Positions 35,043 to 44,097 of a stretch of 44,387 nt of DNA are shown piece by piece (position 1 is the stretch's first letter; each line of letters starts with the position of its first letter). A program made the position numbers and the translations under genes. The stretch is taken from positions 1 through 44,387 of the forward strand of contig JAMWZA010000031.1 of NCBI GenBank assembly GCA_024305105.1. The letters are read 5' to 3'. Under the pieces are notes generated by a model. That model ran no database searches. It saw only the letters and a list, made by a program, of their open reading frames with translations, and had not been told where the DNA came from. The DNA comes from Marinoscillum sp. (GTDB taxonomy: Bacteria > Bacteroidota > Bacteroidia > Cytophagales > Cyclobacteriaceae).

Positions 35043-35711
35043 TTAGAATATATTGTAGTATTCCCCTGACAGTAAATACCCTGACGTATTATCAACTACC
35101 ATTCTTCGTTTACCTAAGGACTGCCAATCTTTTAGCAATCTATATTCGGCTTTCCTATCCACATCATCTATCAATATCATGCTTTTATCAGCCATTTTAG
35201 ATTCAAAATAATTCTTTGCTTGCGCTCTAATATCCTTATTGGTTTTGGCATTAGGCCCATCGACTATCAGTAGGTCAACATCACTTTCATTTAACCCTTG
35301 ATTAAGAACCTGGTCAGTATACCAGCCATTATCGACATGAGCATGGTAAACCTTGGCATAGTTTGTAAGTTTCTCATCGCCAAGTATTTTATTCACCATG
35401 TAATGCCAATCATTATTCTCTTCAAAAGACAGCATCTTACATTCCAGTTTATTCATCTCGATAAATCTAGCAATGAGAATTGTGGAATACCCAGCACCTA
35501 ATTCTACCACTGTTTTACGTCCATTGATCAAGATATCATTACAAATGATCTGTATTGCTCTATGATCCAGAGCAGAGTTAGTATGAGGTACAAATACCGA
35601 TATTTGATCAAGTACTCTTTTCATCATAAATGCGGAGTGAACATTTCTAACCATGATGTTATTCTTCCTGATCAATTTCAGGTATGTCCGAATGAGATTA
35701 ATGATTTTCAC
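35043..35711 (-). CDS. SAM-dependent class I methyltransferase
   Basis: 222 residues with a Rossmann-type SAM site: KTVVELGAGYSTILIARFIE (motif I), then KMLSFEENNDW with the acidic residue after strand 2, and VDLLIVDGPNA (motif IV), a pattern seen in class I O-methyltransferases. Could methylate a sugar or sugar precursor. Start is GTG 35711, overlapping the upstream gene's TGA (GTGA). Placed between glycosyltransferase genes, so it likely decorates the same glycan. Confidence 0.82.
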   Translation of the reverse strand: MKIINLIRTYLKLIRKNNIMVRNVHSAFMMKRVLDQISVFVPHTNSALDHRAIQIICNDILINGRKTVVELGAGYSTILIARFIEMNKLECKMLSFEENNDWHYMVNKILGDEKLTNYAKVYHAHVDNGWYTDQVLNQGLNESDVDLLIVDGPNAKTNKDIRAQAKNYFESKMADKSMILIDDVDRKAEYRLLKDWQSLGKRRMVVDNTSGYLLSGEYYNIF

Positions 35712-36640
35712 TTGAAAAGACTGTTTAATTTGAATATGGAAGTTTTAAATCTATGTCTAAGGGATTTTAGTGTATAAAAGTAATTGGCCTTGGGCCATAT
35801 ATATGTTTGTCTATGAGTATTCTCAAAGTTCAAATCTACAATTGGTTCCATCCTTTCAATTTCATTAATCAATACTTCCTTTGGAGGTAATGCCTTTTCT
35901 AAATTGATATTTCTAGTTGCTCCCAGAACATTACCAATATTTTCAACGAGGCAAAATTTCGGCGTTATACAAAGACCATTGTTAAAAAAACAGGTGAATT
36001 TCCACTGATAGTCCCATGTATCAACATTTCCCTTAGCCGTCTCCTTGAAGGTCATTTTTTGAAAGTACATTTCCTCTTTTGTAAGATCCAACTTAGAAAG
36101 CTCACTTTCAACCTTGCGCTCAGAAATCTCTGATAAGCTATAATGATACATATTCCATCGATCATTCCAGGTAGCCCACCCCCATATGTTAGGATATCTC
36201 ATAAAAAAGTAGTCGTCATTGGACTCGTTATCCGTAACCCAGCTAAAACCAGAAATATGATAAACCCGTGAATCTTGTTTATGGTATATCAGCATTAAGG
36301 TCATGAAATCAAAAAAACTCTGATTTGGTAAACAATCGTCCTCCAGAATAATTCCTTCTTCCACATTTTCAAAAAACCAGGTAATAGCTTCACTCACTGC
36401 TCTACCACAACCTAGATTATCTTTTCGGAACAATGTCTTGACCTCACACTCCCAATCCACTCTTTCGACAATTTCTCGTGTTTCGGCACATTTAACTTCA
36501 TCATCTTCGTTTCCTGATCTTGGTCCATCCGCAGCAATAAACAATTGTTTCGGCTTTGCATCACGGATAGCATTAAAAACTCTCTGTGTTGTATCAGGCC
36601 TTTTGAATATTAAGAATAAAACTGGGGCACAGCTTTCCAT
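35708..36640 (-). CDS. Glycosyltransferase of the GT-A fold (HlpA-like group)
   Basis: 310 residues. Opening APVLFLIFKRPDTTQRVFNA is the form seen in GT2-like proteins often named hemolytic protein HlpA-like; nucleotide-site AADGPRSGN, LGCGRAVSEAITWFFENV and metal-site GIILEDDCLPN follow, then YPNIWGWATWNDRW with the conserved Trp cluster. ATG 36640 was chosen over TTG 36649, which overlaps the preceding stop. The haemolysin name is historical; a sugar-transfer role is more likely. Confidence 0.82.
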   Translation of the reverse strand: MESCAPVLFLIFKRPDTTQRVFNAIRDAKPKQLFIAADGPRSGNEDDEVKCAETREIVERVDWECEVKTLFRKDNLGCGRAVSEAITWFFENVEEGIILEDDCLPNQSFFDFMTLMLIYHKQDSRVYHISGFSWVTDNESNDDYFFMRYPNIWGWATWNDRWNMYHYSLSEISERKVESELSKLDLTKEEMYFQKMTFKETAKGNVDTWDYQWKFTCFFNNGLCITPKFCLVENIGNVLGATRNINLEKALPPKEVLINEIERMEPIVDLNFENTHRQTYIWPKANYFYTLKSLRHRFKTSIFKLNSLFK

Positions 36641-36645
36641 ACTTA

Positions 36646-37923
36646 TCAAATGTTTTGTTCAAATCTATTTTTCAAAAGATCTGAAAATTTCTTTACTTGA
36701 TTTTCCCTTGAAAACTGTCGAATTAATACAGGGTCAATTGCTGATCGAGTCACGCCATCTTTTTTCCAGTCCTGGTAAATAGCTTCAAGGGAAGATGAAA
36801 GACTTTCTTTTGAATCAAGCACAAAACCAGCTTTTGTAGACCGAACTAGTGTTGCTATTGCTTCTCCATCATCTGGGTAGGTCAAAATAGGGATTTCTGT
36901 GGCTAAGTATTCCAAAGTTTTACCGCTTACAAACCCGGCTTTACCTTGCATGGTTGGTAAAAGCAACACACTAGTCAAACTAAACAAGTTGATTACTTCT
37001 TCTTTAGGTACCCTGGGCCTTACAAAAAGTTCAAATTTATTAGAAGTAACTGACATTCTCCATTCGTCCAATCTTTCGGAAAATAATTGATCAACACCAA
37101 CAAACTGAAGAATAACTTTTTCTTGGTTAGCTTCAAGGCTTTGAATAAAAGTTTTCAGTACATCAAAGTAACTATTCCAGTCTTGGTGTTGGTGAACTGT
37201 ACCTATATAAGATATTGTAAATTGCTTTGTTGATTTTCTAATGTAGTTTTTGAAAGCGTCATATTCATAGCCATTCATAATGGTGAATCCGTCTACTTTC
37301 CCTAGATCAATTAGAAATTGTACCAATTCATCACTTACTGAAACAATGAATTCTGCCTCATTCATCACTTTTTTGAAAAACATCTTTTTGAAATAGTTTT
37401 GCAATCTTATTCCGAATTTTGGACGGTAACCAACATTAGCAACTTGATTATCATATAAATCCCTGAAATCCAACACATAAGGAATGCCAAATTCCTTTTT
37501 AATTTCGTAGGCTAGGCGTAGGTGGTGGTAAGGTGAAAAAATTGCTAGTAAACAGTCATAATCATTGCCTTTTAAGTGATTTCTCAGAAAGTTTCTGTAC
37601 AAGAAATAGATATCGAAAGCACTATTATTTCCATCTAAATACCCAAGCCATAAAAACAAGTAATGAATCAATGTACGAACACCTCGAATTCTATTAAATA
37701 ATTGTAACCATTTGCCCAACCAGCATTTATTCCTTGGCAGTCTAATCTCTGTTAGTTTACCCTTTTGAACAAATTCTACCTCTTTTTCAACATCTTTCCA
37801 TGGATGTGTAACCACAGTCACATCATAGCCATATTTCGGTAAGTAGTCTGCATAAGCTTTAGCTCTGTAGCTTGCAACAACATTGAAAGGTGGGTAATGG
37901 TACGAGATTACTAATATCTTCAT
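36646..37923 (-). CDS. Glycosyltransferase family 4 (WbuB-like)
   Basis: 425-residue GT-B enzyme. MKILVISYHYPPFNVVASYR followed by AKAYADYLPKYGYDVTVVTH is the start of the WbuB/Glyco_trans_4 group; donor half has ISYIGTVHQHQDWNSYFDVL, FVRPRVPKEEVINLFSLTSV and SGKTLEYLATEIPILTY, with a single conserved Glu. The ATG shares a base with the TAA of the upstream membrane protein gene (TAATG), so the two are coupled. Confidence 0.9.
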   Translation of the reverse strand: MKILVISYHYPPFNVVASYRAKAYADYLPKYGYDVTVVTHPWKDVEKEVEFVQKGKLTEIRLPRNKCWLGKWLQLFNRIRGVRTLIHYLFLWLGYLDGNNSAFDIYFLYRNFLRNHLKGNDYDCLLAIFSPYHHLRLAYEIKKEFGIPYVLDFRDLYDNQVANVGYRPKFGIRLQNYFKKMFFKKVMNEAEFIVSVSDELVQFLIDLGKVDGFTIMNGYEYDAFKNYIRKSTKQFTISYIGTVHQHQDWNSYFDVLKTFIQSLEANQEKVILQFVGVDQLFSERLDEWRMSVTSNKFELFVRPRVPKEEVINLFSLTSVLLLPTMQGKAGFVSGKTLEYLATEIPILTYPDDGEAIATLVRSTKAGFVLDSKESLSSSLEAIYQDWKKDGVTRSAIDPVLIRQFSRENQVKKFSDLLKNRFEQNI

Positions 37924-39233
37924 TAAAACGAACCTTTTTTAAGGTAGTTCACACTTACAATGATTGCCATAGAATAAAAGGGTATCATCGGTATCTTATA
38001 CCTCATTAACGTACCGAAATTAAAGGTACTTACCCCCACTGCAAATGCAAACAATAAGGAAAAGATCAGACAATAAACTAAAAATGGATCTTGAATTAAA
38101 CGCTTAATTCCTCCTTTTATAATCATAAACCAAATAGTGAAAATCAAGAATGCCATACTTTCCAGAGAGCTTAATAGCATCAGCGGATTTCTTACTTCCC
38201 AAATATACGGCCGAAACAAACTTACGTTCACCGCAGCTGGCATTAACCGAACCATGCTCCCGATTGTCCCATCCGGGAGACCAATGTCGTAACCGCCATC
38301 ACCGCCGGTTCTAGCACCCCATCCATAGCGGATGTCATACGCTGTAACTGCCGCCTGCTGAGCGAAAGAATCCAACGAATACTTATCGCTTTGAGAAGAA
38401 ATCTGTTCCAATGAAAAATACCCTAATGCGCCAAAAACAACCAATAAGAAAGGTGCCACACTAACTTTAACGAAAGTATTTCGGATGTTCCTGACCTGTT
38501 TGAGATACACCCAAACGAAGACCAAAGGCACATAACAGATGACGATATAACTTTTGATGGAAAAGATCATCCATGCCATGCATAGCGCTATGAGCCAATA
38601 CTTTGGTGACCATTTTCTAAATTCCACCATATTTATTGTTGCCCAGGTCAGCCACCCAAGCGCTCCAAGTGTAATGGTGTCCTTAAGAATGCCTGAGCCC
38701 CAAAAAACGACAGAAGGCACAAAAAGAATAGCGTACGCCAATAATTTTGGCTGATGATACATGGTGTTGATCGCGGCATACATCGCCCACAAGCCACTGA
38801 AACTAAAAGCTGCGTAAAAGAGCGCAGTGGCACTGTAGGTGTGAAGGGTAAAGAGATCAAAAAAAGCGGTAATGCGCACCACAAAAAAAGATTTTTCATC
38901 CCGGTAATACCAAATGTGCTGGCTCCATTCAAATGTCTCACCAACACGTTCACCTCCTGATTCGGTGAGTAGCTTTATGCCCATCAAAGGATCGGATTTA
39001 AAAGCTTCCCATATCCAACGACTTCCATGGGTGAAGTAATTGAATGTATCTCCACCTGCGTAATAGAACTGGTAGATCAAACCAAGGGCAATTGCTCCTG
39101 CAAAACGAACATACAACGCAGGAAAAAAATACTTGCGCGTTTCACGAGTAGTTACCAAAGGCCTGATTAAATACGCCGCAAACCCGAAAAGGATGAGGTA
39201 GACTGGGGTAATGAATAAATCAGTTAGTGTCAT
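37923..39233 (-). CDS. Polytopic membrane protein, candidate polysaccharide polymerase
   Basis: 436 residues with about ten hydrophobic segments. Near the N-terminus is a short extracytoplasmic motif YYAGGDTFNYF, later VFWGSGILKDTITLGALGW, and a large loop (about 290-350; GGDGGYDIGLPDG) before the last segments. This layout and its position at the head of the nine-gene glycosyltransferase operon fit a Wzy-like polymerase or a GT-C type enzyme, but no named domain is recognised. ATG 39233 is preferred; TTG 39263 would add ten charged residues. It would complete the Wzx/Wzy pathway suggested by the flippase at 24611-25990. Confidence 0.6.
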   Translation of the reverse strand: MTLTDLFITPVYLILFGFAAYLIRPLVTTRETRKYFFPALYVRFAGAIALGLIYQFYYAGGDTFNYFTHGSRWIWEAFKSDPLMGIKLLTESGGERVGETFEWSQHIWYYRDEKSFFVVRITAFFDLFTLHTYSATALFYAAFSFSGLWAMYAAINTMYHQPKLLAYAILFVPSVVFWGSGILKDTITLGALGWLTWATINMVEFRKWSPKYWLIALCMAWMIFSIKSYIVICYVPLVFVWVYLKQVRNIRNTFVKVSVAPFLLVVFGALGYFSLEQISSQSDKYSLDSFAQQAAVTAYDIRYGWGARTGGDGGYDIGLPDGTIGSMVRLMPAAVNVSLFRPYIWEVRNPLMLLSSLESMAFLIFTIWFMIIKGGIKRLIQDPFLVYCLIFSLLFAFAVGVSTFNFGTLMRYKIPMIPFYSMAIIVSVNYLKKGSF

Positions 39234-39414
39234 AAACAGCTTGTCTATCAGCTCTTCCCTCAAAGTTAAGCCTAATCCCTTAACCTCCGGCTATATTTAA
39301 ATGGACGGCCACTTGATAGTGCCTTAAAGAACGATGATTCAGACAAATGTGGTAATTTCCACAAAATGATTCCATAAATTTTTTGGGTAACCTGCTACCT
39401 TCTATTTTTAACCC

Positions 39415-41055
39415 ATGATACAACAGAGAAATCTGGTCTGCTTAATAATTTACCTACTGCTAGTCGGCTGTTCCTCCAGAAACGAATCTCAGGAACAGGT
39501 TCTGCTGGATAGCCTTGCAGTCATGCAACAGAAACTTGATCAACAGCCTGTCATTCGAGAAGTTGTTCACGATACCGTGATTATTGAACGAACAGTACCA
39601 TTAGAAGCTCCTGCAACGCAAGTAACCAAACCATCAACTGATCCTGAGCTATCGAACCAGCTGGATAAGTATAAAACAGAGATTAAAAAGTTAAAGGACT
39701 CAATAGGTGAACTGCAAGCCGAATACGACCAGACTCGGGATAGCCAAAACGAGTTGAAGGCCGCATATGAATCGAAAAGCCAACTTACTTCAAGTGAATT
39801 AAGTGCCCTTCAGTTAAAATTTGACTCATTAGTTCAAGTACCGCAAACACAAAATACCGAAGCTTACAAGCCCACGACAATTGATACCACGTTTTTTCAA
39901 GATCGTCTCACAAAACAGCAAATTGCTATTCAAACACTAAAAAAAAGCCTTGATTCCCTGCAGAAAGAGGCGAAGCAGCGTCCTGTTGAAACCATCAAGT
40001 CCTCAAATCCGGCCCTATCAGAGGCCTTCCGGGTCAGGCTAATAGCTGATTCTATTAAAAGCAAGAATCCAACAGTGTCAGCACGACTAATGAACTATGC
40101 GTACAAATTGAGTGCTGATTCGCTAATCACGACTTATCGTCAGAAGCTGATCAATAATCATTTTTTCTACGAGCCTGTTGGTGAAATACCTTCGAACTTG
40201 ACAAAAGTGATACAACACAGCAATCAACTGTTTGCCTTGTCATCCACAGATACACTCTTCCAGTACGATCTAACAAATGATCCATTAATACCGCAAAAAA
40301 GCTATCCAAATGTGCTGGCGTTTGACAGTCAGGATAAGTACCTGGCTTACGGAGATGCGTCAGGTTTCATGACGCTTATCAGTCTGAGTACCGATAACAT
40401 CATTAAGAAAAAGAAAGCAGTAAATGATCCTGTAGCTGCCATTCATATCCTACCCAGATTTAAACAATTGCTTGTTGGGAGCACTGGCAAAGTACTGAAG
40501 CGGTATAGCTTTAAAGGTGATGAAGAAGCCAGGATGGTCGGGATGAGGGGCCCCGTCAGGCAGCTGGATGTATTCAGAGACAAGGTTGCCATAGCGGCCT
40601 ATGACCTAAATCCAAGACTTTATGCCATGGATGGCAAGCTCTTGCTCCGTTTAGAAAACCAATCGGACACGACAACAGCTATTCGTTTTAATACGTATGG
40701 AGATCAATTCATCACGGCCCATGAGGATGGTAGTCAGCGAATATGGTCTGCCAATGGAAAGCTGATGCAACGCATAGATCATCAGCAAGGGTATACAACC
40801 CATATCGTTTGGTCTGCTCCCTACACCTATTTCTTTGGCACGAGCTCTGGTACCATCGTTTTCCATCAAAATGATCAGGTAAAACTGCTTAAAGGGCATC
40901 AATCACCAATTGTTGGGCTCTACTACGAAAATGAGGTATTGACCAGCTTCGACAGCTCAGGCAAAATTTTTCAGTGGAAAACAGATGGATCAATTAATGG
41001 CTCATCATTAATGCCTTCTGAGGAGGATCGGATCAGCTTTCAACTAAAGTATTAA
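39415..41055 (+). CDS. Lipoprotein with coiled coil and beta-propeller
   Basis: 546 residues. Lipobox LLLVGCSS with Cys near residue 19 indicates a lipid-anchored envelope protein. Residues ~25-190 are rich in Gln/Leu/Lys/Asp and predicted coiled coil (ELQAEYDQTRDSQNELKAAY). Residues ~250-546 look like a WD40-type propeller: FALSSTDTLFQYDL, KYLAYGDASGFMTLISLS, DQFITAHEDGSQRIWSANGK, TYFFGTSSGTIVFHQ, and LKGHQSPIVGLYYENEVLTS. No enzyme motif. Divergent from the membrane-protein operon with a 180-base gap, and 3 bases ahead of a GT4 gene, so possibly a scaffold for envelope assembly. Role unknown. Confidence 0.82.
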   Translation: MIQQRNLVCLIIYLLLVGCSSRNESQEQVLLDSLAVMQQKLDQQPVIREVVHDTVIIERTVPLEAPATQVTKPSTDPELSNQLDKYKTEIKKLKDSIGELQAEYDQTRDSQNELKAAYESKSQLTSSELSALQLKFDSLVQVPQTQNTEAYKPTTIDTTFFQDRLTKQQIAIQTLKKSLDSLQKEAKQRPVETIKSSNPALSEAFRVRLIADSIKSKNPTVSARLMNYAYKLSADSLITTYRQKLINNHFFYEPVGEIPSNLTKVIQHSNQLFALSSTDTLFQYDLTNDPLIPQKSYPNVLAFDSQDKYLAYGDASGFMTLISLSTDNIIKKKKAVNDPVAAIHILPRFKQLLVGSTGKVLKRYSFKGDEEARMVGMRGPVRQLDVFRDKVAIAAYDLNPRLYAMDGKLLLRLENQSDTTTAIRFNTYGDQFITAHEDGSQRIWSANGKLMQRIDHQQGYTTHIVWSAPYTYFFGTSSGTIVFHQNDQVKLLKGHQSPIVGLYYENEVLTSFDSSGKIFQWKTDGSINGSSLMPSEEDRISFQLKY

Positions 41056-41058
41056 GCA

Positions 41059-42129
41059 GTGAAAAAGCACCTGCTCATCATTGCTCCTTATCCCATTAAC
41101 GAAGCTCCTTCGCAGCGCTTCCGGTTTGAGCATTTTCTAAAATTTATTGAGGACGAGGGGTTAACGTACGATTTTCGTCCTTTCCTTTCGACTAATACAT
41201 GGAAAATCCTCTACCAATCAGGTTTCTCCGTTCAGAAATCATTCGGAATCATCAGCGCCTATTTTAGTCGCTTATGGCTACTCTTTTCTATTCAAAAGTA
41301 TGATGCCGTTCTAATCCATCGGGAAGCAACTCCACTGGGCCCACCACTAATTGAATTTGTCATTGCCCGGATTTGGAAGAAAAGGATCATCTATGATTTT
41401 GATGATGCCATTTGGCTCAACGATCCAAATGGTGAGTCCCCAGTTTTCAAATGGCTCAAATGGCGCTCCAAAATAAAACGCATTTGTTCCTGGAGCTGGA
41501 AAGTCACGACCGGAAATGACTACCTGGCCGCTTATGCACGTGAATATTGCAGACAAGTGGAAATTCTTCCTACCGTAGTTGATACAACTGCACATCGTCC
41601 CTCTCCTGCTAATGCTTCGAATGAACTCACCATTGGCTGGACAGGATCTCATAGCACACTTCATTATTTAAAGCCACTGCTGTCAGTCTTAAAAGATCTG
41701 GAAAGTGATTACGAATTTACCTTTCTGGTTATAGCCAATAAAGACCCGCAATTATCACTTAAGCATTATCGGTTCATCCCGTGGAGCAAAACAAGTGAAG
41801 TCACGGATCTTCAGCAGATCGATATCGGGGTGATGCCGCTTGAAGACAATCTGTGGTCTCAGGGAAAATGTGGTTTTAAACTGATTCAGTATTTATCTCT
41901 TGGAATACCTGCTGTTGCTAGCCCCGTGGGCGTTAATACTGAAATTGTACTACACGAACAAACAGGGTTACTTGCTAAAACGCAGGAAGAATGGAAGCAA
42001 GCCTTAATCCGACTAATTGAGTCCCCACAATTAAGAAAATCCTATGGTATGGCTGGACGAAAATTGATTGAAAATCGATTTTCCGTGGAGAGTCAAAAGG
42101 AAACCTTCATGAGGCTATTTCAGGAATAA
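41059..42129 (+). CDS. Glycosyltransferase family 4
   Basis: 356-residue GT-B enzyme. Starts at GTG 41059 three bases after the lipoprotein stop, giving MKKHLLIIAPYPINEAPSQR, the opening of a Bacteroidota GT4 group; IIYDFDDAIWL is a strong shared motif, and the donor site reads TIGWTGSHSTLHYLKPLL, GVMPLEDNLWSQGKCGFKLI and QYLSLGIPAVASPVGVN. No intact E-x7-E: the first Glu position is Lys-rich (GKCGFK), as in this group. It is on the opposite strand from the main run and convergent with the TPR gene. Confidence 0.9.
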   Translation: MKKHLLIIAPYPINEAPSQRFRFEHFLKFIEDEGLTYDFRPFLSTNTWKILYQSGFSVQKSFGIISAYFSRLWLLFSIQKYDAVLIHREATPLGPPLIEFVIARIWKKRIIYDFDDAIWLNDPNGESPVFKWLKWRSKIKRICSWSWKVTTGNDYLAAYAREYCRQVEILPTVVDTTAHRPSPANASNELTIGWTGSHSTLHYLKPLLSVLKDLESDYEFTFLVIANKDPQLSLKHYRFIPWSKTSEVTDLQQIDIGVMPLEDNLWSQGKCGFKLIQYLSLGIPAVASPVGVNTEIVLHEQTGLLAKTQEEWKQALIRLIESPQLRKSYGMAGRKLIENRFSVESQKETFMRLFQE

Positions 42130-42136
42130 CAAAATC

Positions 42137-43312
42137 CTATAAATCCTTGAGTCGTTCGCGGGCTTCTTTATTGGCCCCATGACTTCTTTTGGTGAGTTTT
42201 TTTACTTGCTTGAAGTACCCTTTTGCAGCCTCATTGTCTTCCTCACGCATAGCAATTCTACCCAGATGTAGCACAGAGTAAATATAATACCCCATGTCAG
42301 TTGCCTCGGCAGCTTCACCAAATTCCATGGCCAGTTGAAAGTATTTTTTAGACTTATCTAGGTCCCCACGCATTTCATAAATGTGACCTGTAAAGAAAGC
42401 TGCATATCTTCCCGAATTGTATTCGTATCCGGCATACGCACTGTCTATACGATTAATAATACTCGCTGACTCTTTGATCGCTTCATTGTACTTTCCTGAT
42501 TGATAAAGGAGTCTGGTATAAAACCGATGAAAGTATGCATTGTACGGAAATGTCTCGTGCAAATAGTCCGCTAATTGCATGGATCCGATGATATCATGTT
42601 CCTCAAAGTACGAAATGCGCATCAGGTAATACTGTGCTTCAGTACGTGTATAAAATGCATTTCGCGCGACGATTTTTAACTGCTCGATTCCTTTCTCTTT
42701 ATCTCCATCCGGAAATATGGCCATAACCGGCTTTAATAATGGGTAATTCTCAGGAACCCATTCCGAATAATAGTTGAACAACGCATCTCCAAAAAGTAAC
42801 TCGGGACTCAGATCCCCATTACCCCGACTTTCTTCCAAATAATTCAAGGCATTTTTACCTGCTGCCGCTGCCCGACCCCAATCATGCCGTTCACTATGCA
42901 ACCTTCCTTTAAAAGCATGAGTGGCGGCTAAAAAGAATGCACCTTCTACTTTGTTATAATCATCGTAAAGACGCTGGGCGAGAACCATGGACGTATCCAT
43001 GTAGGCATAAAATTTCTCATCATATTCCTCATTATTGAAGTTGGGTAATATGCGCCACCAATAGTTCAACCCCATTAAAAAATAGGGTAAAGGATGCCAT
43101 CCGTATTCTTTTTGGAGGTACCGAAAATGCGACATGGATCGCTCAAAACGAAAGTTGTACATGTCGTTGATTGCTTGTGTCGCTTCCATTTGAATAAATG
43201 GATTGGAAAGCAAGCTGTAATTGCTATCAATCGGAACTTTGGCCACCGCGGGCTGTGCTTGAGCTGCGAAGAAAGTAATAAGGATTATGGCAAATAGTGA
43301 ATACTTTTTCAT
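42137..43312 (-). CDS. TPR-repeat periplasmic protein
   Basis: 391 residues with signal peptide (MKKYSLFAIILITFFAAQAQ). Helical repeats with TPR character are clearest at the C-terminus: RFYTRLLYQSGKYNEAIKES, GHIYEMRGDLDKSKKYFQLA and LGRIAMREEDNEAAKGYFKQ. The N-terminal half has aromatic-rich helices including FRYLQKEYGWHPLPYFLMGL. Likely a protein-interaction scaffold in the periplasm. Ends 7 bases from the convergent GT4 gene and has its own upstream region (43313-43441). Confidence 0.83.
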   Translation of the reverse strand: MKKYSLFAIILITFFAAQAQPAVAKVPIDSNYSLLSNPFIQMEATQAINDMYNFRFERSMSHFRYLQKEYGWHPLPYFLMGLNYWWRILPNFNNEEYDEKFYAYMDTSMVLAQRLYDDYNKVEGAFFLAATHAFKGRLHSERHDWGRAAAAGKNALNYLEESRGNGDLSPELLFGDALFNYYSEWVPENYPLLKPVMAIFPDGDKEKGIEQLKIVARNAFYTRTEAQYYLMRISYFEEHDIIGSMQLADYLHETFPYNAYFHRFYTRLLYQSGKYNEAIKESASIINRIDSAYAGYEYNSGRYAAFFTGHIYEMRGDLDKSKKYFQLAMEFGEAAEATDMGYYIYSVLHLGRIAMREEDNEAAKGYFKQVKKLTKRSHGANKEARERLKDL

Positions 43313-43441
43313 TCGTTATGACTTAGCAATAAGCTATTCAGGCAACTATTGTTCCAAACAAACGTGGTTTTATAGAAATCGTTTAATACAAGAGTAATCT
43401 CAACACCTCAATAATCAATAAAATTAGCCAAATTAGCCGCA

Positions 43442-44089
43442 ATGAATTGGATCACTAAAGGACGAGATCATTTTATTAATGATTGGTACAGCATCGATGG
43501 AAAGGCATTTTTTATTGTATTGTGCCTACTCTATTTTGCCGCATTCTTTATCAAAGGCACATTCATCATCGATGGAATAGCAGCCTTTGAAATTTTACAG
43601 GAACGGGGTGAAATGTGGATCATGAATCTGTTTTTTGGACTTCAATATTTCTCCGTACCGCTCTTTCTCGCCTGGAAATTCACACTAACAGCCTTTATTC
43701 TTTGGGTGGGATGTTTCCTGTTTGGCTATCGAGTTACTTATGCAGAGCTATGGAAAATGGTCATGATTATGGAACTGACCTTTGTGGTCCCAGAGCTTTT
43801 AAAGGTCCTATGGTTTACAGCTTTTGAAACCGACCCCAACTATCACGACTATGTGGCCTTCTATCCCGCTAGTTTGATGAATTTCTTCGACTATGAAACA
43901 TTGGACTCAAAATTCCACTACCCTTTCAAGGCGCTTAACCTCTTTGAGCTGATCTACTGGGGACTGCTGGTCTGTGGAGTGTATTGGTTGAGCAATAAAA
44001 AATTATCCATCTCCGCCATCATTGTAGGCTGTTCTTATATTCTATTTTTCCTGATTTGGATTAGCTACTTCATTATCGTGTATAAATGA
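43442..44089 (+). CDS. Small integral membrane protein of unknown function
   Basis: 215 residues, about five hydrophobic segments (FFIVLCLLYFAAFFIKG, YFSVPLFLAWKFTLTAFILW, LWKMVMIMELTFVVPELLKV, IYWGLLVCGVYWLS, ISAIIVGCSYILFFLIWIS). No named family recognised; the layout resembles Yip1-like or five-helix sensor-type proteins, weakly. It is divergent from the TPR gene and stops 8 bases before mobile element A copy 2, so any terminator has been displaced or lies in the element. Confidence 0.65.
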   Translation: MNWITKGRDHFINDWYSIDGKAFFIVLCLLYFAAFFIKGTFIIDGIAAFEILQERGEMWIMNLFFGLQYFSVPLFLAWKFTLTAFILWVGCFLFGYRVTYAELWKMVMIMELTFVVPELLKVLWFTAFETDPNYHDYVAFYPASLMNFFDYETLDSKFHYPFKALNLFELIYWGLLVCGVYWLSNKKLSISAIIVGCSYILFFLIWISYFIIVYK

Positions 44090-44097
44090 TTCTATTT

